Positions 32,578 through 44,873 are shown, numbered from the stretch's first letter. The stretch: 64,000 nucleotides of DNA from Catellatospora paridis (GCF_009720365.1 NZ_ML769314.1:487264-551263); one strand, 5' to 3'. Numbers and translations are program-made. Notes: a model not told the origin generated them from the sequence alone.

Positions 32578-35040
32578 TCAGCGCAGTAGCCGCCCGGGCC
32601 GCAGCGGCCGCAGCACCCGCTTGCCGATCCCGCTCAGCCGGGCCATCCGCACCGACAGCGCGGTGAACCCGGCGTACGCCGCGTTGCGCCACCGCAGCAG
32701 CACCGACGGCGGCATCAGCAGCGCCGCCAGGCGCACGCCCCGGTCGGCCTCGCCCGCGATGGCCCGGCGCACCGCGCGGACAGCCGGGGTGAGGCGTTCG
32801 GCCGACAGCGGCACCGGCGCGTACCGGGCCCGCTCCTCGGCCATGCCGAGCAGGCGCGCCTGCTCCACCGCCACCGACGCGGGCAGCGCGGTGCTGATCA
32901 GCCGCTCGACCGTGGCCCGCGGCGTCTCCGCCGGATCGACCACCAGCCGGTGGTCGATCATCGTGTCGATGAGCTCGTCCCAGGCCGCGTGGGCCTGCCG
33001 CCGGGCCGCGTCGGTGTCCCCGACCACGGTCATGGTCAAGTCCGCCGCGGACACGCCGACCTCGGTGAACCCGCCGCCGGAGGGCGCCGCCACCGCGGTG
33101 CGCATGCCACGCCGCCGGCGCAGCATCGTGCGCCGCAGCGCCGGGGTGATCAGCAGTGCCAGCAGCAGCACCACGCCGCCGCTCGCCACCCAGACCCAGG
33201 TGGGCAGCTCGTCGTCGACGAGGATCGGGCCGATCACGCCGCCGTCGGGGTCGATCGGGTCCCGCGACGGCCCGCCCGGCCCCTCCGGGCCGCCGCTGGC
33301 ACCGGGGCTCAGCGAGGGGCGCACGCCGCCCGGGGTCGCCTCGGGCGCGTCCACGTCCGGGGCCCATGCCGTGGGGGCCGAGCCCACCACGTACGTCGAC
33401 GGGGTCGCGTCGAACGGGACCCAGCCGAACCCGGAGAAGTAGACCTCGGTCCAGGCGTGCAGGTTGCGGTTGGTGAGGGTGCGTACGCCGTTGTCCGCCG
33501 AGCCGCCCAGCGTGAAGCCGAACGCCACCCGCGCCGGGATCTTCGCGGTGCGCACCATCCAGGCCAGCGCCGCGGCGTACTGCTCGCAGAAGCCGCGCTT
33601 GTTGTTCAGGAAGTCCGCGATGGCCGCGCCGGAGGTGCCCGCCGGGGCCGCCACGTCGTACTTGAAGCCGTTCTTGGCCGAGAAGTGGTCGTAGAGCGCA
33701 CGGACCCGGTCGTAGTTGTTCGTCTTGCCCTCGACCAGCTTGTCCACCAGGGTCTGCACCTGGGGCACCTTGGGCACCTGGCTGTACTCGCGCTGGTTGG
33801 TGTCGGACGCGGCCATGGTCGGCGCGGTGCGCAGCTGATCGGGGGTGAACTCCGCGCGCACGTAGTCGAACTCGTACGAGCGCTCGGCGGAGTTGGCCCG
33901 CTGCGAGTAGACGATCTGCAGCGACGGGTCGTACGACCACGCGGCGTCCAGCCCGCGGATCGACGTCGGCGCCGAGTAGACCGGCAGCAGCGGCATGGCG
34001 AAGTTCTCGGTGATCTCGACGCGGGCCGTCGCGGCCTGCGAGCGCACCGAGCTGAGGTCCAGCCCGGACGGGTCGGGCAGGTTGTCGCTGACCGGCTGGC
34101 CGGTGGGCTGGTGGCTGGCGAAGCCGCCGCCGCTGATCTGGTCGGCGACCCCGAAGCGCATGTAGAACGGGTCCGGGTCGTTGGTGGTGACCTTCACCAT
34201 GTCCTGCACGCCGGCCTGCTTGAGCCGCCCGCTCAGCTCGGCGAACAGGTCCACCCGGCCGTTGCCGCGGGGGCCCTTGCCGGCCTGGCCGAGGCCGTCG
34301 CCGCTGCCGAACTCGCCGAGGAAGCCCGCGCTCATCGCGGGCACGGCCAGCGGCAGCGCGACCGCCACCAGCACGCCGACCACGGCCAGCCGCCGGCCGG
34401 CCGACGCCAGCGGGGACGGCTCCCAGACGTCGACGCCGCGGCCCTCGCCGGTGAACCGGCGGCCGAAGCGGCGCACCCGGTCGACGTTGTCGCTGACCAG
34501 CAGCCACAGGAAGCCGGTCGCGCCGACGATGAACGGGATCGGCGACACCGAGTCGATGTAGACCGCGACCGGCACCGAGTAGATGGCCAGCATCGGCAGG
34601 CCCGCCAGCGCCGGGCGGCGCAGCCCCACCGCGCACAGATCCACCAGGATCGCCACCGCGCCCATGCCCAGCGCGCTGACGAACAGCAGCCCCGCAAGGT
34701 CCGGCACCGGCACGTAGCTCTTCTGGACCTCCTCGCCGGCCAGCGCGAACAGCTTGCCGAACTGGGCGAATGTGTCCGGTGTCGGGATCAGTCCGAGAAT
34801 CGCGGTGTCCTCGCCGAACAACCAGGTCAGGCCGATCAGCAGGGCCGCCAGCATGGCCAGCAGCTGGGCCCAGAGCCGCCCGCGCAGCGAGCGCGCGCCC
34901 AGCGCGGCCCCGGTCACCATCGCGACCATGAGCCCGCCCTCGAACAGCCAGCTCCAGCCGGCGAAGATGGCCGAGATCGGAGCGGACGCGAGCACCGTGG
35001 CCGCGCCCGCGACCAGGCCCAGATGACGTCGTGAGTTCAT
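32578..35040 (-). CDS. TgpA-type membrane protein with DUF3488 and transglutaminase domains
   Basis: An 820-residue protein. The N-terminal part has a run of membrane spans (DUF3488), followed by a large external transglutaminase-like domain and a last span near residues 615-640 with a cytoplasmic C-terminal DUF4129-like tail. The Cys-His-Asp triad is visible as RGFCEQYAAALAWMV, NRNLHAWTEVYF and GWVPFDATPS. Relatives act in the cell envelope; the target is unknown. ATG 35040 overlaps the DUF58 stop as ATGA, making it the third gene of a MoxR-DUF58-TgpA operon. Confidence 0.9.
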   Translation of the reverse strand: MNSRRHLGLVAGAATVLASAPISAIFAGWSWLFEGGLMVAMVTGAALGARSLRGRLWAQLLAMLAALLIGLTWLFGEDTAILGLIPTPDTFAQFGKLFALAGEEVQKSYVPVPDLAGLLFVSALGMGAVAILVDLCAVGLRRPALAGLPMLAIYSVPVAVYIDSVSPIPFIVGATGFLWLLVSDNVDRVRRFGRRFTGEGRGVDVWEPSPLASAGRRLAVVGVLVAVALPLAVPAMSAGFLGEFGSGDGLGQAGKGPRGNGRVDLFAELSGRLKQAGVQDMVKVTTNDPDPFYMRFGVADQISGGGFASHQPTGQPVSDNLPDPSGLDLSSVRSQAATARVEITENFAMPLLPVYSAPTSIRGLDAAWSYDPSLQIVYSQRANSAERSYEFDYVRAEFTPDQLRTAPTMAASDTNQREYSQVPKVPQVQTLVDKLVEGKTNNYDRVRALYDHFSAKNGFKYDVAAPAGTSGAAIADFLNNKRGFCEQYAAALAWMVRTAKIPARVAFGFTLGGSADNGVRTLTNRNLHAWTEVYFSGFGWVPFDATPSTYVVGSAPTAWAPDVDAPEATPGGVRPSLSPGASGGPEGPGGPSRDPIDPDGGVIGPILVDDELPTWVWVASGGVVLLLALLITPALRRTMLRRRRGMRTAVAAPSGGGFTEVGVSAADLTMTVVGDTDAARRQAHAAWDELIDTMIDHRLVVDPAETPRATVERLISTALPASVAVEQARLLGMAEERARYAPVPLSAERLTPAVRAVRRAIAGEADRGVRLAALLMPPSVLLRWRNAAYAGFTALSVRMARLSGIGKRVLRPLRPGRLLR

Positions 35041-36338
35041 CGGCCGCCTCCCATGGTGACCGTCTCGGCCATCGCCGCGCGCACCGCGAAGCCCTGCTGG
35101 CCCCGGGCCGCCTGCGGCCACAGCGTGGGGAGTTGGTCGCCGTGCTTGACCCGGACGACCCGCCAGCCGCTCTGCATCAGCGACAGCGCCGCCGCCGCGT
35201 GCTCGTGCTCGGCCGCCTCGCGGGCCGGCGCGGGCAGGTTGAGCCAGGTGCTGGCGTCCAGGAAGAACGCCACGCAGGTGGTGCCGCTGGTGCGCAGGGC
35301 CAGGAGCAGGCGCGCCTCCTCGGCGGTGAGCAGGCCCAGCACCGCGATGATCAGGCCGCCGTCGGCGCGCCGCCGGGTGTGCTCCACCAGGCTGCCGACG
35401 TCGCCGCGCGGGGACGCCTTCACCTCGGCCAGGTGGTCGAGCAGCATGCCGTCGCCGACGCCTTCCGTGGCATCGATGTCGGCGCCGGTGTCGGTGACCA
35501 GGCGCAGCCGGTATCCGGCCTGGCGCAGGTGCACCGCGATGCTGGCCGAGGCCGACACCGCCCACTCGAAGCTGGCCGTGGGGCCCTCGCCCCGGTGCGC
35601 GCCCAGCCGCGTGTCGAGCAGGACGGTGGCCCGGCTCTCCCACGGCTGCTCCTCGCGGCGCACCATCAGCTCGCCGACCCGGGCGGTCGAGCGCCAGTGC
35701 ACCCGGCGCAGGTCGTCGCCGCGGCGGTACTCGCGGGTCGCGGCGTCGTCCTCGCCGTGCACGGCGACCGAGCGGGCGCGGCTGTCGCCGGTGCCCGAGT
35801 ACTCCCCGGCCAGCCGGACCAGCTGCAGCGGCGACACGTTCGGGATGACGGTGAGCTTGTCAGCGCTGGGGAACGAGCGGGTCAGCTCGCACAGCCCGAA
35901 CGGGTCGGTCATGCGCAGCGTCAGCGGGCCGACCTCGTAGCGGCCGCGCAGCTCGGCGCGCACCGTGTACGCCACCGAGCTGGCCTGCTGCGCGCCGAGG
36001 CGCTCCAGCACCAGGCGGGGGCGGCTGCCCAGCGCGTACGGCAGCCGGTCCTCCAGCAGCAGCGTGCCAGTGGGCAGGCGGGACATGTTCTGCAGCCGCA
36101 GCAGCACACGCGCGCTGCCGCCGGCCTGCACCCGGTACGGGTCGAGGCTGCGCGTGCAGGCGAGCTTGTAGCGCGCCCGGCCGACGTACGCCGCCGCCAT
36201 CAGCGGCAGCGCCACCAGCAGCACCGCCACCCGCATCAGGTCCTTCTCGCCGAGGGCGAGCGCGCACAGCAGCGCGGCCGCCCCCGCGGCGAGGAACGAG
36301 CGGCCGCGGGTGGTGAGCCCGCGCAGCGCCTCACGCAT
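35037..36338 (-). CDS. DUF58 domain protein
   Basis: A 433-residue protein with two N-terminal membrane spans (SFLAAGAAALLCALAL, VAVLLVALPLMAAAYV) and the DUF58 signature DDLRRVHWRSTARVGELMVR near residue 205. The C-terminal half resembles a von Willebrand A-like fold. It is coupled with a MoxR ATPase and TgpA, an arrangement widespread in bacteria and thought to assemble or remodel envelope complexes. ATG 36338 starts three bases after the MoxR stop. Confidence 0.9.
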   Translation of the reverse strand: MREALRGLTTRGRSFLAAGAAALLCALALGEKDLMRVAVLLVALPLMAAAYVGRARYKLACTRSLDPYRVQAGGSARVLLRLQNMSRLPTGTLLLEDRLPYALGSRPRLVLERLGAQQASSVAYTVRAELRGRYEVGPLTLRMTDPFGLCELTRSFPSADKLTVIPNVSPLQLVRLAGEYSGTGDSRARSVAVHGEDDAATREYRRGDDLRRVHWRSTARVGELMVRREEQPWESRATVLLDTRLGAHRGEGPTASFEWAVSASASIAVHLRQAGYRLRLVTDTGADIDATEGVGDGMLLDHLAEVKASPRGDVGSLVEHTRRRADGGLIIAVLGLLTAEEARLLLALRTSGTTCVAFFLDASTWLNLPAPAREAAEHEHAAAALSLMQSGWRVVRVKHGDQLPTLWPQAARGQQGFAVRAAMAETVTMGGGR

Positions 36339-36341
36339 CGG

Positions 36342-37394
<1,053 letters not shown>

Positions 37395-37714
37395 ATGTCC
37401 TCCTGTAGTTCGCAACTGCGGGGCCTGGCCCCCGTGGGACGGGCGCTTCCTGCGCTCACCCTGGCCTCCCACCATTCTGATCACCTGCGCCCCGACAGAA
37501 CGCCGACCTCCGTCGGGGAGGTTGCTTCGCTGGGCAAGTACCGGGCCGGGCGGCCGGCACGGCGTGTCGGGCGGCTCGCATGGGAGTGAGAGCCTTGTCC
37601 GCAGTGTTCCGTAGGTGCGGCGCATGCGGCAATGGCAGGACCCGGCTGTCACGTGACGCGCCAGATCGGGCGGTCTGCGAGCTATGCGAGATGCGGGGGC
37701 CGAGCGCCCGGGGG
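37395..37714. other. Spacer between moxR and the leuS leader
   Basis: This stretch lies between the divergent moxR and leuS units and must hold the moxR promoter, which I cannot place. An inverted pair CCCCGAC/GTCGGGG sits near 37490-37520. A plus-strand open frame (37580-37765) with CGAC and CELC motifs runs through into the leader peptide; I do not call it as a gene. Confidence 0.35.
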
Positions 37715-37720
37715 TATCAT
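37715..37720 (+). promoter_or_regulatory. Likely -10 of the leuS leader transcript
   Basis: TATCAT lies seven bases before the leader-peptide ATG (37727), so the transcript would begin at or near that ATG and the leader peptide would be leaderless. No clear -35 is seen. Confidence 0.5.
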
Positions 37721-37726
37721 GCGGGC

Positions 37727-37765
37727 ATGGCTTGGGCCCTGGCGCTCCTTAGTGAGCCGTGCTGA
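37727..37765 (+). CDS. leuS leader peptide, 12 aa, Leu-rich
   Basis: The peptide MAWALALLSEPC contains three Leu codons (CTG, CTC, CTT) within four codons. It is followed by a pause-type hairpin (GCCGTGCT at 37756-37763 with AGCACGGC at 37784-37791) that overlaps its stop codon, then by an intrinsic terminator and leuS. This is the layout of ribosome-mediated attenuation by leucyl-tRNA level: slow translation of the Leu codons would favour read-through into leuS. Too short for ordinary gene finding. Confidence 0.7.
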   Translation: MAWALALLSEPC

Positions 37766-37793
37766 CGCGACAGAGCGCGCGTGAGCACGGCGA

Positions 37794-37818
37794 CCCCTCC
37801 TGCGTGAGGGGATTTTTT
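37794..37818 (+). terminator. Attenuator terminator upstream of leuS
   Basis: CCCCTC (37794-37799) pairs with GAGGGG (37806-37811) around a 6-base loop, followed by A and six T's (37813-37818). This is one of the few intrinsic terminators with a full U-tract in the window. It lies 85 bases before leuS and after the Leu-coding leader. Confidence 0.8.
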
Positions 37819-37903
37819 GTGCCTGGAGCACGCCGCGACGCGCTGAGGCGTCCGCATACCGCCCGATGACTTTGATCTTGATCTGACTCGTGAGGACCTG
37901 GAC

Positions 37904-40726
<2,823 letters not shown>

Positions 40727-40737
40727 CCTGATTTGAA

Positions 40738-40783
40738 AGAAGGGCACCTTCTTGACGCTCCGCGTTGTAGAAGGTGCCCTTCT
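40738..40783. repeat. Palindromic element E (15-bp perfect arms) after leuS
   Basis: AGAAGGGCACCTTCT (40738-40752) and its exact reverse complement (40769-40783) flank a 16-base loop. Each arm is itself almost palindromic (AGAAGG..CCTTCT). It begins 12 bases past the leuS stop, as expected for a 3' transcript hairpin. Confidence 0.85.
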
Positions 40784-40809
40784 CAGCGACCGAAGGTTCG
40801 CTGGTTGTC

Positions 40810-40877
40810 GATGATCCGTTTTTGTGGACGCCCGCGGCCCCTATACGGGCAGTGGGCGTCCACAAAAACGGATCATC
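40810..40877. repeat. Palindromic element F (24-bp perfect arms)
   Basis: Perfect 24-base arms, 40810-40833 and 40854-40877, contain GTTTTTGTGGACGCCC; the 20-base loop contains CCCCTATACGGG. The right arm overlaps the stop codon (40876-40878) of the minus-strand DUF559-type gene. The arms and loop are related to element G at 41607, on the other side of the same gene. Confidence 0.9.
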
Positions 40878-41580
40878 ATCCCGTCCAGCCGGCGGCGCGC
40901 AGCGCGGCGCGGACCGTTTCGAGCACCTCGTCGGGCCGGTTGCGCACCGCCCAGGCCGGAAACCGCAGCACCCGCTCGCCGCGTACCCACAATGCGTTCT
41001 GCCGCCGCATGTCCGCCCAGTAGCCGCGAACATCCAGGTGCTGGGCGCCGTCGATCTCGGCGTGCACGCCGTGCTGCTCGAACAGGGCATCCAGGTATCG
41101 CTGCCGGCCCTCCGAGTCGTCGGAGCGCGCCCACTGCGCCGCGTCGACGACCGAGCGTGCGGGCATCGTGCAGGGCGGGCTGCCCAGATCATGCACGTCG
41201 GACGGCTCCAGCCGCCGCGTGCGGTGGACGATCACGTCGTGCGGCGCGTCCCGGCCGCGGGCGGTGGAGGGTATGAGCAGGTGGATAGCGTGGACGTGGA
41301 AGCCCCGCATGCCGAGCTGGGCCAACGCGGTGCGGCCGGCGGTCACCGTGCCCGGCGGCCCGGCCAGTACGGCGATCCAGCGCCGCTGGTCGTCGTCATC
41401 CGGTGCGGCCCGCAGCACGTAGACCCCGGGACGCGGGCGCTGCCAGCGGCCGGTGTCCACGCGATGCCGGACGGCCTTCTCGGTGAAGTGGGCGAGCGCC
41501 TGCGCCCGGCTGAGCACGTCATGCTGCCGGAAGAGCAGGAAGTCGAGATCGGACGACTCGTCTCGCGGCAGCGCTCGCAC
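40876..41580 (-). CDS. AbiEi-like/DUF559 domain protein, apparently shortened
   Basis: A 234-residue protein of the actinobacterial group with an N-terminal AbiEi-antitoxin-like winged helix (residues ~1-60, AVRHRVDTGRWQRPRPGVYV) and a C-terminal DUF559/Vsr-like nuclease-fold end (VHAEIDGAQHLDVRGYWAD ... RVLRFPAWAVRNRPDEV). The middle, normally ~60 residues linking SVVDAA to the DUF559 core, seems missing. Function unknown. GTG 41580 is the likely start; further upstream the frame only reads through palindrome G. It lies exactly between two copies of one palindrome and may have moved with them. Confidence 0.65.
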   Translation of the reverse strand: MRALPRDESSDLDFLLFRQHDVLSRAQALAHFTEKAVRHRVDTGRWQRPRPGVYVLRAAPDDDDQRRWIAVLAGPPGTVTAGRTALAQLGMRGFHVHAIHLLIPSTARGRDAPHDVIVHRTRRLEPSDVHDLGSPPCTMPARSVVDAAQWARSDDSEGRQRYLDALFEQHGVHAEIDGAQHLDVRGYWADMRRQNALWVRGERVLRFPAWAVRNRPDEVLETVRAALRAAGWTG

Positions 41581-41606
41581 GTCCGCAGAGCCTAGACCAG
41601 CCGAGC

Positions 41607-41672
41607 AAGATCTGTTTTTGTGGACGCTGACTGCCCCTATGGGGGCGCCTGGCGTCCACAAAAACAGATCTT
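41607..41672. repeat. Palindromic element G (21-bp perfect arms), sister copy of F
   Basis: Arms 41607-41627 (AAGATCTGTTTTTGTGGACGC) and 41652-41672 pair perfectly around a 24-base loop with CCCCTATGGGG. It shares GTTTTTGTGGACGC and the CCCCTAT loop with element F. It is 26 bases upstream of the DUF559-type gene's start and 64 bases downstream of the TVP38 gene's stop on the same strand. Confidence 0.9.
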
Positions 41673-41735
41673 CTGCTGGATCCGGTCGCGTTGCGGAGCT
41701 CGGCGAATCGATGCCTGCCGGGCCGCAGGGCTGGG

Positions 41736-42443
41736 TCAGGCGGTGGCTGGGCGGGTGGTGGTGCGGGTCTGGTAGCGCCAGTGCAGGGCGGCGGCGGCGC
41801 TGATCAGGATCCCGGTCGCGGCCGGGATGAAGGTGAGCCAGCTCAGCGAGTGCGGGGCGATCGCGGCCGCGCCGATGGTGGCGTAGCTGAACGACGACGG
41901 CAACCCGCCCAGCGCGGTGCCCAGCAGGTAGTGCCGGAAGCGCACCGAGCTGGTCCCGTACGCGTAGCCGACCAGGCCGAACGGGGCGATCGGCTGCAGC
42001 CGGACCACGATGACGGCCAGCAGGCCGCGCCGGGCCAGCCACCGGTCGAGCCGGGCCAGCCGGTCACCGGCGTGCGCGGCGACGAAGTCACGCCCCGCCC
42101 AGCGCCCGGCGGCGTACGTGATCGTCGCGGCCAGCAGCGCCGCGGTCAACGACCAGACGGCCCCGCCGATCGCGCCGAACAGCGCCCCGCAGCCCAGCGA
42201 GATCGCGGTACGCGGGACCAGCGCGCACAGCAGCACCGTGCAGACCAGCACCGCGACCACCGGAGCGGCCGGGCCGAGCTGGTCCACCCAGGCGGGCAGC
42301 TTCTCCAGCGGCAGCTTCCACGCGGCGAAGCCCGCCAGCCCGACCAGCACCGCGAGCGCCACCAGGCGGGGCCAGTGCGTGCCGACCCCGGCCGGTGCGG
42401 TGCCGGACTCTGCCGAGGTCGTGACCTCGGATGCGGCGGTCAC
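41736..42443 (-). CDS. TVP38/TMEM64-family (DedA-like) membrane protein
   Basis: A 235-residue membrane protein of the SNARE-associated/VTT group with about six spans. The family features include LGCGALFGAIGGAVWSLTAA and VRLQPIAPFGLVGYAYGTSS. Relatives move lipids across membranes. GTG 42443 overlaps the upstream gatD stop (GTGA), so it is the third gene of a murT-gatD-TVP38 operon. A link to lipid II or undecaprenyl handling is possible but only inferred. Confidence 0.85.
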   Translation of the reverse strand: MTAASEVTTSAESGTAPAGVGTHWPRLVALAVLVGLAGFAAWKLPLEKLPAWVDQLGPAAPVVAVLVCTVLLCALVPRTAISLGCGALFGAIGGAVWSLTAALLAATITYAAGRWAGRDFVAAHAGDRLARLDRWLARRGLLAVIVVRLQPIAPFGLVGYAYGTSSVRFRHYLLGTALGGLPSSFSYATIGAAAIAPHSLSWLTFIPAATGILISAAAALHWRYQTRTTTRPATA

Positions 42444-43147
42444 ACGAGTCCCGCGGCGCCGAGGCGCTCGCTGCGCAGCCGGGTGTGCCAGGTGTCGTCG
42501 GCGGCGGCCAGGGCCTCCTCGCCGGTGGCCCAGCGCAGCAGCAGGTCGGCCAGGGCCGGGTTGCGCGACAGGGCGGGGCCGTGCGAGTACGTGCCGATGA
42601 CGGTGCCGGACCACGCGCCCTCGGTCGCGCCGTCGTTGCCGATACCGGCGCGGACCTTGGCCAGCGGCTTGACCTCGGGGCCGAGGTGGGTGCGGCCGCC
42701 GTGGTTCTCGAAGCCGGTGAGCATGGGCAGGCCCAGCGCCGGGTCGATGTCGCCGGCCAGCTCGCCGACGGCCCGGGTGGGGCCGCGGTCGGAGTGCAGG
42801 TCGAGCAGGCCCAGGCCGTCGCACTTGGCGCCCTTGGCGAAGAAGCTGTTGCCGAGCAGCTGGTATCCGGCGCAGACGGCGAACACCACGGCCCGGCGGT
42901 CGACGGCGCGGTGCAGGCCGCGGTCGGCCGCCAGCCGCTGTGCGGCCAGGGCCTGCGGGCCGTCCTCGCCGCCGCCGATGAGGTAGATGTCGCCGTAGGG
43001 CAGCGCCTGGTCGGAGCGCACCTCGACGGTCTCGGCGGGGATGCCGCGCAGCTTGGCGCGGTGCGCCAGGATCAGCATGTTGCCGCGGTCGCCGTAGGTG
43101 GACAGCAGGTCGGGGTAGACCCAGACGATCTGGAGTGCGCTAGACAA
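42440..43147 (-). CDS. gatD: Lipid II isoglutaminyl synthase, glutaminase subunit GatD
   Basis: A 235-residue class I glutamine amidotransferase-like protein. It supplies ammonia to MurT, which amidates the D-Glu carboxyl of the stem peptide. The catalytic Cys is C92 (VFAVCAGYQLLG) and the catalytic His lies in GTYSHGPALSRNPALAD. The N-terminus DLLSTYGDRGNMLIL is typical. It overlaps the murT stop by eight bases and the TVP38 start by four, indicating tight coupling. Confidence 0.93.
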   Translation of the reverse strand: MSSALQIVWVYPDLLSTYGDRGNMLILAHRAKLRGIPAETVEVRSDQALPYGDIYLIGGGEDGPQALAAQRLAADRGLHRAVDRRAVVFAVCAGYQLLGNSFFAKGAKCDGLGLLDLHSDRGPTRAVGELAGDIDPALGLPMLTGFENHGGRTHLGPEVKPLAKVRAGIGNDGATEGAWSGTVIGTYSHGPALSRNPALADLLLRWATGEEALAAADDTWHTRLRSERLGAAGLV

Positions 43148-44399
43148 CTCGATCCAACTCCGCTCGGATGTCCTGGAACGCGGTGTAGTTCGCGATCACT
43201 TCCAGGCGGCCGGGCGGCACCGCCGCGACAGCCTCGTCGAATGACTTCACGTGGGTGAAGGGCACGTCGTTGACCTGAAGCCGGACAGCCAGGTCGTAGG
43301 CGCGGTCCCCGGTGATGAGGACCTGGCGGCCGCGCAGCGGCGCGAAGTCGACGTCGAACAGCCAGCTGGTGTCGAAGCCGTCGGGGTCCCGCGCGTTGAT
43401 CGACAGCAGGGTGGGCTGCTCCTCGGCCATGTCGAAGGCCTCCAGCCAGCTGGCCGGGTTCTTGGCCAGCAGCAGGCGGATGTTGCGCCCGTCCCGGTCG
43501 ACCTGGGCGTAGCGGCCGGCCACGCTGGCGACCTCGGCCAGTTTGGGCGCGGCGTCGGCGGGGGAGACCCCGAACCGGTGCGCCACGGCCAGCGCGGTCG
43601 CCGCGTTGCCGACGTTGACCTTGCCGGGGAGCTGGAGCTTGACCTCGTGGCGTACACCCTCGGGGTCGATCACGGCGGACTCGTCGACGGTCCACTGGGG
43701 TGCCGGGCGGACCAGGTCGCCGGTGGCGCAGCGCCAGGAGTCCGCGTCGGCCTCGTCGCGCTCGATGTGCGCGCCGCAGGCGGGGCAGACGTGCGCGTCC
43801 TCGCGCCAGCGCTGACCGGCGGAGAACCAGGTCACCCGGCCATCACCCGCCGCGGCGTGCGCGGCGGCGGCGTAGACGACCATCGGGTCGTCGGCGTTGG
43901 CGACCACGTGCACGTCGGGGTGGTCGGCGAGGGCGTCGCGCCACAGCTGCGCCATCATCGCCACCTCCTTGGCCCGGTCGAGCTGGTCGCGGGACAGGTT
44001 CAGCAGCGCGACGACCAGCGGCGTGGTGGCCTTGAGCACCTGCGCGAGGTAGTGCTCGTCGACCTCCAGCACGGCGTACGGCGTGGCGCCGGCGCGGGCC
44101 AGCGCGGACGTGTGGCCGGTGGGCATGTTCGCGCCGAACGAGTTCGTGGCGACGTCGCCCAGCACGCCGACCGCCGCCGCGGTGAACCGTGTGGTGGTGG
44201 TCTTGCCGTTGGTGCCGGAGACCAGCGCTATGCGCCGCCCGGCCGCCAGGTGGGCAAGCAGATCCGGGTCGATCATCATGCCCAGGCGCCCGCCGATGAC
44301 CGATCCGTCGCCCCGGCCGGTGGCGCGCGAGAGCGCGGCGGCGGTGCGCGAGACCGATGCCGCGAGCGAGGCGCGCAGCGGCAGCTTGTTCTCCGTCAC
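43140..44399 (-). CDS. murT: Lipid II isoglutaminyl synthase, Mur-ligase subunit MurT
   Basis: A 419-residue Mur-ligase-like protein. The P-loop is LVSGTNGKTTTTRFTAAAV, followed by VLEVDEHYLAQVL and the DUF1727 C-terminal domain that contacts GatD (RLEVIANYTAFQDIRAEL). The inserted zinc ribbon, usually four Cys, shows only three: CPACGAH near residue 203 and SWRCATGD near 222. GTG 44399 is used; upstream the frame is not protein-like. With GatD it amidates peptidoglycan precursors made by the dcw genes nearby. Confidence 0.93.
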   Translation of the reverse strand: MTENKLPLRASLAASVSRTAAALSRATGRGDGSVIGGRLGMMIDPDLLAHLAAGRRIALVSGTNGKTTTTRFTAAAVGVLGDVATNSFGANMPTGHTSALARAGATPYAVLEVDEHYLAQVLKATTPLVVALLNLSRDQLDRAKEVAMMAQLWRDALADHPDVHVVANADDPMVVYAAAAHAAAGDGRVTWFSAGQRWREDAHVCPACGAHIERDEADADSWRCATGDLVRPAPQWTVDESAVIDPEGVRHEVKLQLPGKVNVGNAATALAVAHRFGVSPADAAPKLAEVASVAGRYAQVDRDGRNIRLLLAKNPASWLEAFDMAEEQPTLLSINARDPDGFDTSWLFDVDFAPLRGRQVLITGDRAYDLAVRLQVNDVPFTHVKSFDEAVAAVPPGRLEVIANYTAFQDIRAELDRVV

Positions 44400-44597
44400 G
44401 CCGGAGAGGCTACCTGACTCCCGGACGGCGTCTGGCCTGTGGCGTGAACCACTGTCCGGTCGGCTGTTTTCCCAGCGTATTGCGCGAATCGGGTCTGAAG
44501 GGGTAAAACGATACAGCAGCCGCGCGCGTCTGCGCGCCACGTGCCGGTGGCGAGCCTCCGGCATAGTGGGAAGCCGCACCCCTGGAAGGACATCGCT

Positions 44598-44873
44598 GTG
44601 CTCGAACTCCCCGAGCGGCGCCCCGCCCGGTTGCTGCTGGGCCTGGGCGCCGGTATCGCCGCGGTCAGCCTGCTCGGCGCCCCCGCCGCCAAACCCGCCC
44701 CGACCTCAGCCAAGACCTCCGCCAGCGCGTCCGCCCAGCCCGACGGGCAGTCCCGCCGCGACCAACGCCGCCCGTCCGGCGAGGATCCGGACGCCGGCCC
44801 GGAGTCCGCCGCGCCCGCCGCCCGGACCGAGGAGGACGGCGACGACGTCGAAGCCGACGCCGCCGAGGACTGA
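44598..44873 (+). CDS. Small exported or anchored Ala/Pro/Asp-rich protein
   Basis: A possible 91-residue protein. GTG 44598 has GGAAGGA at a suitable distance. A hydrophobic segment (RLLLGLGAGIAAVSLLGAPA) near residues 10-30 could be a signal peptide or anchor. The rest is low-complexity (Ala/Ser/Lys, then Arg/Asp/Glu), ending in DGDDVEADAAED. No family recognised. It is divergent from murT. Confidence 0.45.
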   Translation: MLELPERRPARLLLGLGAGIAAVSLLGAPAAKPAPTSAKTSASASAQPDGQSRRDQRRPSGEDPDAGPESAAPAARTEEDGDDVEADAAED

